The notes beneath the pieces were generated by a model. It saw nothing but the letters and a program-made list of their open reading frames with translations. It ran no database searches and had not been told where the DNA came from. DNA of 29,676 bases. It comes from a virus. The stretch spans positions 1 through 29,676 of the IMG/VR virus record IMGVR_UViG_3300049450_000040; one strand, given 5' to 3'. A program made the translations under genes and the position numbers. Shown piece after piece: positions 8,038 through 14,190 of the stretch (positions within the stretch are counted from its first letter, which is position 1; every line of letters starts with the position of its first letter).

Positions 8038-9357
8038 TCACGCCGCCATCCAGGATTGGGAGTTATCGTCTTTGGAGTAGGTCACTATCTCAACCGCTTC
8101 TTTTGTTTGGATAGGACTGAGTTTATGCCCTATGGACAAGTATATATACGCCTTGGAAGCATGCGATGACCAATCATGAAAAGGTTCATCCGCAAAGCAG
8201 TACCGCTTTTCAAGCCAAGGATAGTGGTAAGCGCTCAATGCAGTTCTTCCTCGTTCAGTCCTTTTCGCGTCGAACCAGCAACGACTAAAGAATGCACGCG
8301 CGGCGTTGATGCAGTCTTGCCCTGTGTCCTTAAGGGTACGATCTTCGAATTTGAACCCAAGCGCCCTCGCCTGCTCCCGCGTCGATTTCCCATTAGCCGC
8401 AAAGTGATGCTGTTCGATGTCATGAGGACCGTTATGCGTACCCCAAACATAATCCATTCCCTGCAAGACTTTGACATAATGGTCAATCCCTATCCCTGTG
8501 CCTGAGTTTTCGTAGTAATCTATGACATGGACTTCCTTCCCCGCGTTCTGAGTGAACCAGATTGCCGTAGCATCTGATGTCCCTATATCCCACCATGTGT
8601 CTACAGGGTATTCTGGTTGGTAAGGAACCCCACATATCCTTCCCTCTTTCTCCGCCTTCTCCATCTGCCTTCCAAAGACCGACCCCTGCTGAACCCCTTC
8701 GAATGAACAGTAATACTCCTGTTGGATAAGCTCTTCACTCATCCCCTCCCGACGTTCCTTGTCAATGTCTGAGGGGTCGAGAGCCTTTGTCTGATCGATT
8801 GTAAGAACTTCGGCGAACCACTCAGGGTTACTCTTAGCCATTTGATACAGGCTGTATCCGTGGTTCTTCCCCCTGGGGGTGTAATCGAAAATGGCCCATC
8901 CACCATTCTCACGCAGAATTGGTCGCATGTAATCCCAGGCCCGAGGGTCTTGCATAGCGTATTCGCTAAAGACGCATCCGATGGGATTGGTTCCGAGTAC
9001 GGAATCGATATTGTCAGTCCCGATGAGCTGAATGGCTGAACCATTGACTAACTCTACCCGCAACTCCGTCTCGTTCTTGTTCTTGACGATCTCACGTGGG
9101 ATATGCCCCATGAAAGGAAATCCTTCCCTGTCTCTCCCATCCCATAGAACTTTCTTCGCCTGAGCATAAGTGGGGAACATATAGAAGTACGTTCCCACCC
9201 GTTGAAACGCTGCCTTGCAGACGTAGTTGATGAATGTCTTTTCCTTACCGCTTCGCCTGTGCCAGACCGCTACCGCCCTCTTAATGCCTGAGTCCAGTGC
9301 TTGTAGGATCGGGAGCTGGTAGGGCCTTGGAACATAGTTGAAAGGTATCGTCAGCAT
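8038..9357 (-). CDS. Terminase large subunit (packaging ATPase/nuclease)
   Basis: This 439-residue protein is the DNA-packaging motor. The ATPase half has a Walker A-like loop (WHRRSGKEKT, residues 32-41, the HRR[AS]GK variant of phage terminases), Walker B CVFSEYA (128-134, Glu132 catalytic) and a coupling motif FDYTPRG (157-163). The RuvC-like nuclease half starts at TWWDIGTSDATAIWF (Asp257 as first metal ligand), then GPHD (310-313) and HDWSSHASKAYIYL (394-407). In relatives the last motif usually reads SHAADAF or similar, so Lys402 replaces the usual Asp. The ATG at 9357 is supported by the homologous N-terminus (FNYVPRPYQLPIL), although no good ribosome site is visible. Confidence 0.92.
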   Translation of the reverse strand: MLTIPFNYVPRPYQLPILQALDSGIKRAVAVWHRRSGKEKTFINYVCKAAFQRVGTYFYMFPTYAQAKKVLWDGRDREGFPFMGHIPREIVKNKNETELRVELVNGSAIQLIGTDNIDSVLGTNPIGCVFSEYAMQDPRAWDYMRPILRENGGWAIFDYTPRGKNHGYSLYQMAKSNPEWFAEVLTIDQTKALDPSDIDKERREGMSEELIQQEYYCSFEGVQQGSVFGRQMEKAEKEGRICGVPYQPEYPVDTWWDIGTSDATAIWFTQNAGKEVHVIDYYENSGTGIGIDHYVKVLQGMDYVWGTHNGPHDIEQHHFAANGKSTREQARALGFKFEDRTLKDTGQDCINAARAFFSRCWFDAKRTERGRTALSAYHYPWLEKRYCFADEPFHDWSSHASKAYIYLSIGHKLSPIQTKEAVEIVTYSKDDNSQSWMAA

Positions 9358-9458
9358 TTATGCGGGTGGGCGAGAGCAACTTACTAAAAAGCTCTATCCC
9401 GGAATATTTCCTATCAATGAAACATGGCTCCAAGAGAAGTTAAGGCAAATGCAAAGCG

Positions 9459-9632
9459 CTATTCTTCGCATTCAGGAGTTCGAGCGCCAACTTGATCTCG
9501 GGCTTGAAGCATTGCACGGAAAAGGTCAGTAACAAACAATCGTGGGTCGTTGTCTGGGTCGCCGAACTGCATGAAGGCATTTACCCCAGCTCTAACCATC
9601 TCCTCAGTAATCTGAATATCCGGCCTTGACAT
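9459..9632 (-). CDS. Small acidic protein, unknown
   Basis: This 57-residue protein (MSRPDIQITEEMVRAGVNAF) has the 'ITEEMVxAGxxAF' opening seen in many small phage proteins of unknown role, then a DPDNDPRL turn and a helix (LFRAMLQARDQ). The ATG at 9632 has a weak ACGAG site. It lies between the small and large terminase genes. The resemblance to other phage small proteins is from memory; the function is unknown. Confidence 0.6.
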   Translation of the reverse strand: MSRPDIQITEEMVRAGVNAFMQFGDPDNDPRLFVTDLFRAMLQARDQVGARTPECEE

Positions 9633-9768
9633 ATCTCGTTGGCTCTTTTAACCGACGCTTCTCCAGAAACGTCCCAAAGCACTCAGTGGGTTTGGTGATC
9701 CCGCACGCCCGACAAGTCTTCGAGTTTTGCGGTCTCTGGTGTTCGTAGTTGTGAGGGATGGTAAGCAA
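9604..9768 (-). CDS. Possible overlapping Cys-containing small protein
   Basis: A TTG-started frame of 54 codons lies mainly in another phase of the small-terminase 3' end. It encodes KTCRACGITKPTECFGTFLEKRRLKEP, with CxxC and a third Cys, the beginning of a zinc-ribbon-like pattern without a clear second pair. A GGACTAA stretch precedes the TTG. It fills the 50 bases between the terminase stop and the next start and overlaps both. Coding-like composition argues for it; the rare start codon and double overlap argue against it. Confidence 0.3.
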   Translation of the reverse strand: MLTIPHNYEHQRPQNSKTCRACGITKPTECFGTFLEKRRLKEPTRYVKAGYSDY

Positions 9769-9994
9769 TTAGTCCAATCTGCAGTGGTTGTCCGTCTGCA
9801 TCACTAGCGGTTATATCTGTAGCCTGTAAGGTAGGCATTACCCTGCTTAGTAATATCTCAGCCGCGCGTATTTGGGTGCTGCTCATTTCCAGCCTACCAA
9901 GCACATGATTTCTAAGGTGATTTATGAGCATGCTGGCGCGTATCTTTTCACGCCATTTCTCGTGCAGGGTCACCTTGCTTGATCTAGCGGCCAT
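9683..9994 (-). CDS. Probable terminase small subunit
   Basis: This 103-residue protein (MAARSSKVTLHEKWREKIRA) sits just upstream of the large terminase. Its core, IRASMLINHLRNHVLGRLEMSSTQIRAAEILLSRVMPTLQ in two helices, matches a small phage protein that usually precedes terL: a helical DNA-binding part with LSxxQxxAAxxLLxKxLP. It would recognise the packaging site and load the large subunit. The ATG at 9994 has only a short AGG nearby. The three GTGGAT repeats just upstream could be its DNA target (inference). The C-terminal 35 residues look unlike the family and overlap another possible frame. Confidence 0.6.
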   Translation of the reverse strand: MAARSSKVTLHEKWREKIRASMLINHLRNHVLGRLEMSSTQIRAAEILLSRVMPTLQATDITASDADGQPLQIGLIAYHPSQLRTPETAKLEDLSGVRDHQTH

Positions 9995-9998
9995 GCCT

Positions 9999-10025
9999 GT
10001 GGATATCCTGTGGATTCACGTGGAT
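9999..10025. repeat. Three GTGGAT repeats, 10-11 bp apart
   Basis: The plus strand has GTGGAT at 9999-10004, 10010-10015 and 10020-10025, with start-to-start distances of 11 and 10 bases, so all copies face one side of the helix. The first two are within a larger CCTGTGGAT repeat. The array lies 5 bases upstream of the small-terminase start. This arrangement suits cooperative binding of one protein: the small terminase at a packaging site, or a regulator. Confidence 0.45.
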
Positions 10026-10027
10026 CA

Positions 10028-10144
10028 TCAGGCTTTCCCTCTTTCGCAACGCTCCGTAAGTTTTCGTGCGCCCCATTGACTGATGCCGCCAAAAGGACGG
10101 AAGACAACGTGTAGCAAAATCCAGTTTACAAGATCGTCTATCAT
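10028..10144 (-). CDS. Tiny gene, unknown (38 aa)
   Basis: This frame (MIDDLVNWILLHVVFRPFG) starts at the ATG at 10144, which overlaps the stop of the gene before it as ATGA, with GAGG just upstream. The first 16 residues are hydrophobic but short for a full membrane span; the rest is basic (GARKLTERCERGKA). Coupling and the ribosome site support translation. No function can be assigned. Confidence 0.5.
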   Translation of the reverse strand: MIDDLVNWILLHVVFRPFGGISQWGARKLTERCERGKA

Positions 10145-10257
10145 TTCCTCAGTCTATACCCATCGGTCTCGATGTCGTACTCGTAGGATTTACACCTGAG
10201 ATACATCTGCTCAAATGTTATACCTGGGTACCAGAGGTTTCTTAGCCACTTAGCCAC
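10141..10257 (-). CDS. Tiny gene, unknown (38 aa)
   Basis: A GTG-started frame (MAKWLRNLWYPGITFEQMYL) overlaps the end of the upstream 75-residue gene by 8 bases and ends in an ATGA overlap with the next tiny gene. It is aromatic-rich, with a Tyr/Asp-rich C-terminal half (SYEYDIETDGYRL). No strong ribosome site is seen, so it would depend on coupling. The two coupled overlaps make chance less likely. Confidence 0.45.
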   Translation of the reverse strand: MAKWLRNLWYPGITFEQMYLRCKSYEYDIETDGYRLRK

Positions 10258-10477
10258 GAAGTCTTTGAGCGCTCTTGGGGCTTGAGTTGCCGATTTTGTA
10301 ACTGCCGCCTCTAGAGTTACCCGTGGTCATCCTCTGGGCTTGAGGGGTGGGCTTAGACCCACCGCCTGTCTGACCCTTACCGTGGATTTTGTTCCCTTGG
10401 GGATCGTTCCCGTAGACTTTGTTATCAGGGTCTTGGGAGTTGGGATTGAACTCCTGGACCTTTGACCACTTCCTCAT
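10250..10477 (-). CDS. Low-complexity basic protein with SAQRLR tail
   Basis: This 75-residue protein (MRKWSKVQEFNPNSQDPDNK) is rich in Gly, Asn, Gln and Ser and looks disordered. It ends SSPKSAQRLRG, echoing the PSSAQRIR segment of the gene before it and its own PQAQRMTTG. A GGGAAG site precedes the ATG at 10477. A longer frame in the same phase begins inside the upstream terminator stem and is not credible. The function is unknown; it may be a virion-associated or DNA-binding peptide. Confidence 0.5.
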   Translation of the reverse strand: MRKWSKVQEFNPNSQDPDNKVYGNDPQGNKIHGKGQTGGGSKPTPQAQRMTTGNSRGGSYKIGNSSPKSAQRLRG

Positions 10478-10479
10478 GA

Positions 10480-10644
10480 CTACTTCCCGATCTTGTTCAT
10501 TGGCCGAATCCTCTGAGCGCTTGAGGGAAAGCTCGAAGGAATCGTGAACTTCGACCCGCTCGGGCGGCTTCCAGAGCCTGTTGAGGTATTCTGACCCGCC
10601 GACCGACCACCGGTACCACCTTGCTTCACTGACTTTGCTTTCAT
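10480..10644 (-). CDS. Low-complexity Gly/Ser protein, paralogue of next gene
   Basis: This 54-residue frame (MKAKSVKQGGTGGRSAGQNT) has AAGGA spaced 6 bases from the ATG at 10644. It is the first gene after the intrinsic terminator at 10665-10693, so it begins a new transcription block or needs readthrough. The product is basic and Gly/Ser-rich. Near its end PSSFPSSAQRIRPMNKIGK resembles the tail of the following gene, which suggests a small duplicated family. It ends 3 bases before the next ATG. Confidence 0.55.
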   Translation of the reverse strand: MKAKSVKQGGTGGRSAGQNTSTGSGSRPSGSKFTIPSSFPSSAQRIRPMNKIGK

Positions 10645-10664
10645 GATTTTTCCTTGAGTTAGAA

Positions 10665-10693
10665 GAAAAAAAGCCCCATCGAATGACAGGGCT
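10665..10693 (-). terminator. Intrinsic terminator ending the radical-SAM operon
   Basis: On the minus strand AGCCC, then TGT, CAT, a TCG loop, ATG and GGGCT form a hairpin (outer 5 bp, inner 3 bp after a bulge) followed by seven T (10666-10672). It lies 50 bases after the radical-SAM stop and just before the next gene's ribosome site. A second small hairpin, GCCAG...CTGGC, lies at 10699-10716. Confidence 0.75.
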
Positions 10694-10743
10694 CATGCCA
10701 GGGGAGGAACTGGCGGACTAATACAATAGGTTGTGGCATTTCA

Positions 10744-11721
10744 CTATGTTGCTACTAACTCTGGGGATGTGTCAACCTTTTCCTTCCACACGTCACACCC
10801 CTTGCAAATGCTTGTTTTCTCACCCAACAGGTGCTCTTGTCTCACCCTGTTCTGAATCGGTGAATTCCACAGTTCCGAAATACTCGAATCGTTAAGGTTT
10901 CCAACAGGATGCTTCTTGTTGTAATCGACATTACACCTTGGGACCGTCCCATCGGCGAAGATCACCATCAACGACCACAACGCTACACAAGGCTTGGGAT
11001 CGGTCCGACTCGGAACACCTTTCAACTGAACTCCCCAGTTATGAAGGTCTCGATAGTCTACGCGGTCGGTTTCTTTGACGAGACAATTCCAGGCTTTTTG
11101 ATATTCGGGCCATTCAGTATAGTTGTCTTTCTGTCTTATCATCCTCACCCAGACTTTGCACTTTGATTTAGTAGCGTTCCTCATCAAAATGAAGTTGTAG
11201 GCGTTCTCCATCACTTCTCTGAAATCCAACCCTACTCTGATTTTCTCGTAGACTTCTTTCTTCAAGGAGTCAATCGACAAGATGATCGAATCCAACCCCG
11301 CTTCTAGTAGGGCTAGAGTCTTGGCGTGATTGAGCAGCGCGACGTTCGTTGAAATCCCGACCTCTCTTACTCCGGCGGATTTCATCATCCTCACCCGCTC
11401 GGGGAGTTTCTTGTCCAACAACGGCTCACCGTCCCGGTATAAGTGGACCCTCAAGACTTCAGGATGATCTCGTATCTCATCGACGATATTCCTGAAAAGC
11501 CCATCGGACATAAGACCGTCTCTACGGTCCCAATCATCAATCGTGCACATCGGACACCTAGCGTTACAGGCGTTAACGGTCTCGATCTCGAAGAACCTGG
11601 GGAATGAGAGTAAGTCGTCATACGTCTCTAGAGGGGAGATTCGCCTTACAAGATACTCCCTTGATTCAAAGGCTTGAATAGATTTCCCCATGTAATCCTC
11701 GGGTCTTTTGTACCTTGGCAT
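10744..11721 (-). CDS. Radical SAM enzyme with SPASM/Twitch-like auxiliary-cluster domain
   Basis: This 325-residue protein has the 4Fe-4S site CNARCPMC (Cys52, Cys56, Cys59), a YRDGEPLL stretch (SAM-binding 'GEP' motif, 95-102) and a GISTN strand (122-126), so it should cleave SAM to a 5'-deoxyadenosyl radical. The C-terminal domain has Cys245, Cys263, Cys306 and Cys309 with FADGTVPRCNVDYN, VGNLNDSSISELWNS and ICKGC: the abbreviated, one-auxiliary-cluster form of SPASM. Such enzymes act on peptides, aminoglycosides or carbohydrates. It overlaps the dioxygenase gene by 56 bases; a second ATG at 11691 with GAGG is a better-placed start. It ends the operon, before a terminator. The substrate is unknown. 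Confidence 0.9.
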   Translation of the reverse strand: MPRYKRPEDYMGKSIQAFESREYLVRRISPLETYDDLLSFPRFFEIETVNACNARCPMCTIDDWDRRDGLMSDGLFRNIVDEIRDHPEVLRVHLYRDGEPLLDKKLPERVRMMKSAGVREVGISTNVALLNHAKTLALLEAGLDSIILSIDSLKKEVYEKIRVGLDFREVMENAYNFILMRNATKSKCKVWVRMIRQKDNYTEWPEYQKAWNCLVKETDRVDYRDLHNWGVQLKGVPSRTDPKPCVALWSLMVIFADGTVPRCNVDYNKKHPVGNLNDSSISELWNSPIQNRVRQEHLLGEKTSICKGCDVWKEKVDTSPELVAT

Positions 11722-12397
11722 TCACGTCGCAAACCCTTATATCTATTGAGACTCTAGTCCAAGGAGCTTTGTTGACGACTTGCCCGTGAACACAGGCTGA
11801 ATTGAAAATAATCGCTTCACCTACAAAACACGGCACCGGACTGCACAAGGCTTCGGTCTGAGCACTCATCTTCTTAGGAGCGTACCTGAAACCTAACCAG
11901 TGTTCATCAGAGCCCCTTTTCACTTGGTCGCTCTCTACCTGAACCCAAGGGTAAGCCTCATCAGATTCGTTGTGAGACCCCGCTATCATTCTCAACTCCC
12001 CACCTTGTATCGCATGAGTCAAAGGAGCCCACAATACCCACTCTTCAGTCGTCGCCCCGTAGTGAGTGTCCCGGTGAATCCCGATATTGTCCTCGGGGCG
12101 GTCTTTCCGAGCGACCCTGGTGTAAGGCTCTTTTTGGTAGAGCAGATTCTCAATCCCAGTGAAGTACTTGATCTTATCTAAATTTTCCTGGATTAAATCT
12201 TCCCATTCCCACATCAGGTGAACTCTCTTGCTCAACTCCACCCATGAGTCAATAAAGTCTTCGGGGGAGTAATTCTCCAAAGGCCCCGTACGGGCTTCGA
12301 TCCTCGCCTTCAGACGAAAGATTGAATCTCCATCCAACTTGAACCGCTGGAACCCGACCTTCGCTAGAGCTACTTCTTGAACCGGTGTACTCCCCAT
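11666..12397 (-). CDS. PhyH-type Fe(II)/2-oxoglutarate dioxygenase
   Basis: This 243-residue protein has the facial triad as HRDTHYG (His108, Asp110) and HGQVVN (His204), with Arg215 in TRVSIDIRV placed to bind 2-oxoglutarate. The segment HRDTHYGATTEEWVLWAPL resembles the phytanoyl-CoA-dioxygenase-like oxygenases found in scattered surface-carbohydrate clusters (the 'sporadic carbohydrate cluster' oxygenases). It would hydroxylate or oxidatively rearrange a small substrate in the cytoplasm. The ATG at 12397 follows AAGGGGA and lies 28 bases inside the reductase gene. All catalytic residues are present, so it looks functional. The link to carbohydrate is inference from family and neighbours. 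Confidence 0.85.
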   Translation of the reverse strand: MGSTPVQEVALAKVGFQRFKLDGDSIFRLKARIEARTGPLENYSPEDFIDSWVELSKRVHLMWEWEDLIQENLDKIKYFTGIENLLYQKEPYTRVARKDRPEDNIGIHRDTHYGATTEEWVLWAPLTHAIQGGELRMIAGSHNESDEAYPWVQVESDQVKRGSDEHWLGFRYAPKKMSAQTEALCSPVPCFVGEAIIFNSACVHGQVVNKAPWTRVSIDIRVCDVNAKVQKTRGLHGEIYSSL

Positions 12398-12852
12398 ATT
12401 TTCCCCTTGCCTATTTTCTCCAAGAGCTTACACAAGTCCTCTATTCTGTCGGGAGTTACTTTATCCGGCCTGACAATAGCGAGTCTTTCATACGGAACCA
12501 CGGCTCGCAAGCCCATTTCAGCAAATCTTTTCTGATCCCCGTAGGCGGTGTGCCCCGACCACTCGGCAGCTTCCGAAGATATATAGACGATGAACGAATC
12601 CTTGAATCGGTTGGCAATCCGAATGGGCGAATCGACATTTATTGACCAGGCGTCTTCGTCGATTTCACAATCCCTAAACTTTGTCTTTGCTGCAACGATA
12701 AAGACAACCTCGCTGGCAGGAAGACTTGAGGGATCGTCTGTAAGCTGGAAGTACGGGCGGGCTCCAGTATGCCGTGAGGTCCCGGTACAGTTTTTGAAGT
12801 GCTTGAATAACGCACCCCCAAGTTGTCCGTCCTTGCCAATGAGAAGCCACAT
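12370..12852 (-). CDS. Short-chain (extended SDR/RmlD-like) nucleotide-sugar reductase, compact
   Basis: This 160-residue protein starts MWLLIGKDGQLGGALFKHF, a GxxGxxG nucleotide-binding loop (Gly6-Gly12) as in dTDP-4-dehydrorhamnose reductase (RmlD). Later come VVFIVAAKT (NAD-domain strand 4), YISSEAAEW (90-98) and the catalytic pair Tyr104-x3-Lys108 (YGDQK). RmlD relatives are about 290 residues; this one lacks the substrate domain, ending soon after a VRPD segment. It may be a minimal enzyme, a remnant, or need a partner. The ATG at 12852 is chosen over the TTG at 12858. The start lies inside the preceding arginine-rich gene and the end overlaps the dioxygenase gene. Confidence 0.75.
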   Translation of the reverse strand: MWLLIGKDGQLGGALFKHFKNCTGTSRHTGARPYFQLTDDPSSLPASEVVFIVAAKTKFRDCEIDEDAWSINVDSPIRIANRFKDSFIVYISSEAAEWSGHTAYGDQKRFAEMGLRAVVPYERLAIVRPDKVTPDRIEDLCKLLEKIGKGKIWGVHRFKK

Positions 12853-13124
12853 AACCAATCTACCTTTGTTTTAACCCTTCGTTTCCTTGCGTAATACTCT
12901 CGATGGTAAAGCCTGAGCCTTTCCTTGTTTCTCTGCGCCCAAGCCCCATAAAGCCGTTTCTGGTTTTCCTTGTGTCTCAGCCTTCTTGCTTTGGCCTTAT
13001 CCTTGTTCTTGTAGTACCACAAACGGTTATAGAGACGGGTTTTCTCCCTCTTTACCTCCACCGGGTCCAATACCCCGGAGAGGATCACCGTCCGTCTAAC
13101 GTTCGCTCCGCTTCGCTTATCCAT
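12639..13124 (-). CDS. Arginine/lysine/tyrosine-rich basic protein with long overlap
   Basis: The first 90 residues (MDKRSGANVRRTVILSG...) look coding: a long basic stretch with RLWYYKNKDKAKARRLRHKE and YHREYYARKRR, the type of charged tail found next to phage HNH proteins. From residue about 92 the frame runs for 214 bases over the reductase gene in another phase and becomes low-quality, Ser/Thr-rich. Either the real product is 161 residues with an extended overlapping tail, or an indel near 12855 removed the original stop. The start at 13124 overlaps the upstream gene by 40 bases. Nucleic-acid binding is plausible from charge alone. Confidence 0.5.
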   Translation of the reverse strand: MDKRSGANVRRTVILSGVLDPVEVKREKTRLYNRLWYYKNKDKAKARRLRHKENQKRLYGAWAQRNKERLRLYHREYYARKRRVKTKVDWLCGFSLARTDNLGVRYSSTSKTVPGPHGILEPARTSSLQTIPQVFLPARLSLSLQQRQSLGIVKSTKTPGQ

Positions 13125-13276
13125 CTCAACGCCAGTTCTAGCTCGAAGATCGCCTGTTCGATGTAGTATCTCCCGTTGCCCAAATGAACGGGCTTCATGT
13201 GGATAAGTCTTAACTCTTCCTCGGATTGGGCAAGGAACTTGTGCGCCCTTGAGAAGTAGGAGGACCAGTCGCTCAT
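13085..13276 (-). CDS. Small helical protein, unknown
   Basis: This 63-residue protein (MSDWSSYFSRAHKFLAQSEE) is predicted helical, with an ELELALRWISEAERTLDGR end. Its ATG overlaps the previous stop as ATGA, so it is coupled to the KGG-type gene. It precedes the arginine-rich gene in the operon. There is no recognised domain. Confidence 0.6.
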   Translation of the reverse strand: MSDWSSYFSRAHKFLAQSEEELRLIHMKPVHLGNGRYYIEQAIFELELALRWISEAERTLDGR

Positions 13277-13428
13277 GTCGTAATCTTGACAGTCTTGGTC
13301 CGTTTTCGTTTAGGGGCGCTACCGGCTTTTTTGGCTATCTCCGACCGTCTTTCAGGAGTTAAAGCCTTGGCGCGCTTCCTGCCGCCTTCCTGACCCCATT
13401 TCTGGAACTGCTCTCTGGTGAACTCCAT
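13273..13428 (-). CDS. Small basic 'GG-R-A-L-P-E-R' repeat-type protein, first gene of the operon
   Basis: This 51-residue protein (MEFTREQFQKWGQEGGRKRA) contains GGRKRAKALTPERRSEIAKKAG, a motif shared by many short phage and bacterial proteins of unknown role, followed by a very basic tail (KRKRTKTVKITT). GGGG lies just before the ATG at 13428; the stop overlaps the next ATG. It is the promoter-proximal gene of the operon that ends with the radical-SAM enzyme. The strong positive charge suggests nucleic-acid binding (inference). Confidence 0.6.
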   Translation of the reverse strand: MEFTREQFQKWGQEGGRKRAKALTPERRSEIAKKAGSAPKRKRTKTVKITT

Positions 13429-13440
13429 GCCCCATTCTAC

Positions 13441-13547
13441 CCCGCAAGTATTTAACGGTTCCTTGACCTAGATCAATTCTTACCTACTAGGATAGGGGTA
13501 AGATTCATTCCTGAGTGTGTAGGCTTAACCTGATAGGAGGCAAGATC
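13441..13547. promoter_or_regulatory. Divergent control region with CTTACC/GGTAAG dyad
   Basis: This gap separates the minus radical-SAM operon from the plus accessory block. On the plus strand TTGACC (13463-13468) and TAGGAT (13488-13493) are 19 bases apart; TAAGAT (13499-13504) is a further -10 candidate. A perfect 6+6 inverted repeat, CTTACC at 13479-13484 and GGTAAG at 13497-13502, straddles the -10 zone and could be an operator. On the minus strand only a weak pair, TTGATC with TAAATA, is seen. Confidence 0.45.
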
Positions 13548-13826
13548 ATGGGAGAACCGGGCAAAGTCAAGGTCAAGGCCGCGACGATTTTGTCAGCAGA
13601 CGACCTCGCCTATTTGCAGCGATATATAGTGAAACCGAATCACGGGCGCGGGCGATTTAACGCGCGGCTATCTAAGCTTGTCGCAAGCGGATTCCTTTAT
13701 TTTACATGGCTCAGTCGTACCGAATGGTGCGTGATGATTACATCGTGTGGCCTCGCTGCCGTCGAAGCGGCCAGACTTCAAAAAGAGAATGACTCGCTTC
13801 GGAAATCGCTTTTCGAGCTTCCGTAA
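13548..13826 (+). CDS. Unknown small protein, first of the plus accessory block
   Basis: This 92-residue protein (MGEPGKVKVKAATILSADDL) is predicted as helices and strands in a winged-helix-like order: a helix LAYLQRYIV, RFNARLSKLVASGFLYF, then strands WLSRTEWCVMITSCG and a final helix AAVEAARLQKEND. That layout and the 'KLVASGFL' turn resemble small winged-helix DNA-binding proteins, but this is only a pattern reading. The start is set by AGGAGG 8 bases before the ATG. The nearby dyad makes a regulatory role possible. Confidence 0.65.
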   Translation: MGEPGKVKVKAATILSADDLAYLQRYIVKPNHGRGRFNARLSKLVASGFLYFTWLSRTEWCVMITSCGLAAVEAARLQKENDSLRKSLFELP

Positions 13827-13860
13827 CCTTTTCAGACGCGCCAACTACTAAGGAGCAACC

Positions 13861-14190
13861 ATGACCACCCGCCCCGCTACGCCGCACCCGACCGAGACCG
13901 CGCCCACGCCTACGCCAGTAACTGACGCGCTATACGCGCATAGCGACCTCCAAGGGATAGCTATCGAGGAATTGTGGAACCATGCGCGACGGCTGGAAGC
14001 TCAGGCGCTTGAGTCCAATACTGAGTGGGCCAGAAGATGGTCCGGCCTCATGTCTGACCGCAAACGGCTCGTGGAAGCGCTGCGCAGAATTACCAGTAGG
14101 GCAACGCATCATGGCCTAACTCTGACGCTGCACAAGATCAATTTGGACGAATTACGCGCCCTCCTTCGCTCCCTGGGAGAGATCGAATGA
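13861..14190 (+). CDS. Coiled-coil accessory protein, unknown
   Basis: This 109-residue protein has a Thr/Pro-rich first 20 residues (MTTRPATPHPTETAPTPTPV) and then long helices (IEELWNHARRLEAQALESN, DRKRLVEALRRITS). A good AAGGAG site precedes the ATG. It ends in an ATGA overlap with the next gene. It belongs to the class of short helical proteins with 'DR.RLxxALR' that fills accessory regions of many phages. The function is unknown. Confidence 0.65.
   Translation: MTTRPATPHPTETAPTPTPVTDALYAHSDLQGIAIEELWNHARRLEAQALESNTEWARRWSGLMSDRKRLVEALRRITSRATHHGLTLTLHKINLDELRALLRSLGEIE

Noticed and set aside
9338-9532. A plus-strand frame across the terminase start
   Set aside because: TTG start without ribosome site. 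A minus-strand gene with a phage-like motif covers part of it.
9996-10004. DnaA-box-like ATATCCACA as a replication origin
   Set aside because: Only one near-match is present, within the GTGGAT array, and no AT-rich unwinding region lies beside it.
9999-10025. CRISPR array
   Set aside because: The repeat units are 6-9 bases at 10-11-base steps, far too short for repeats and spacers.
10478-10696. N-terminal extension of the 75-residue gene to an ATG at 10696
   Set aside because: The ATG lies inside the stem of an intrinsic terminator, and another phase holds a better gene with its own ribosome site (10480-10644).
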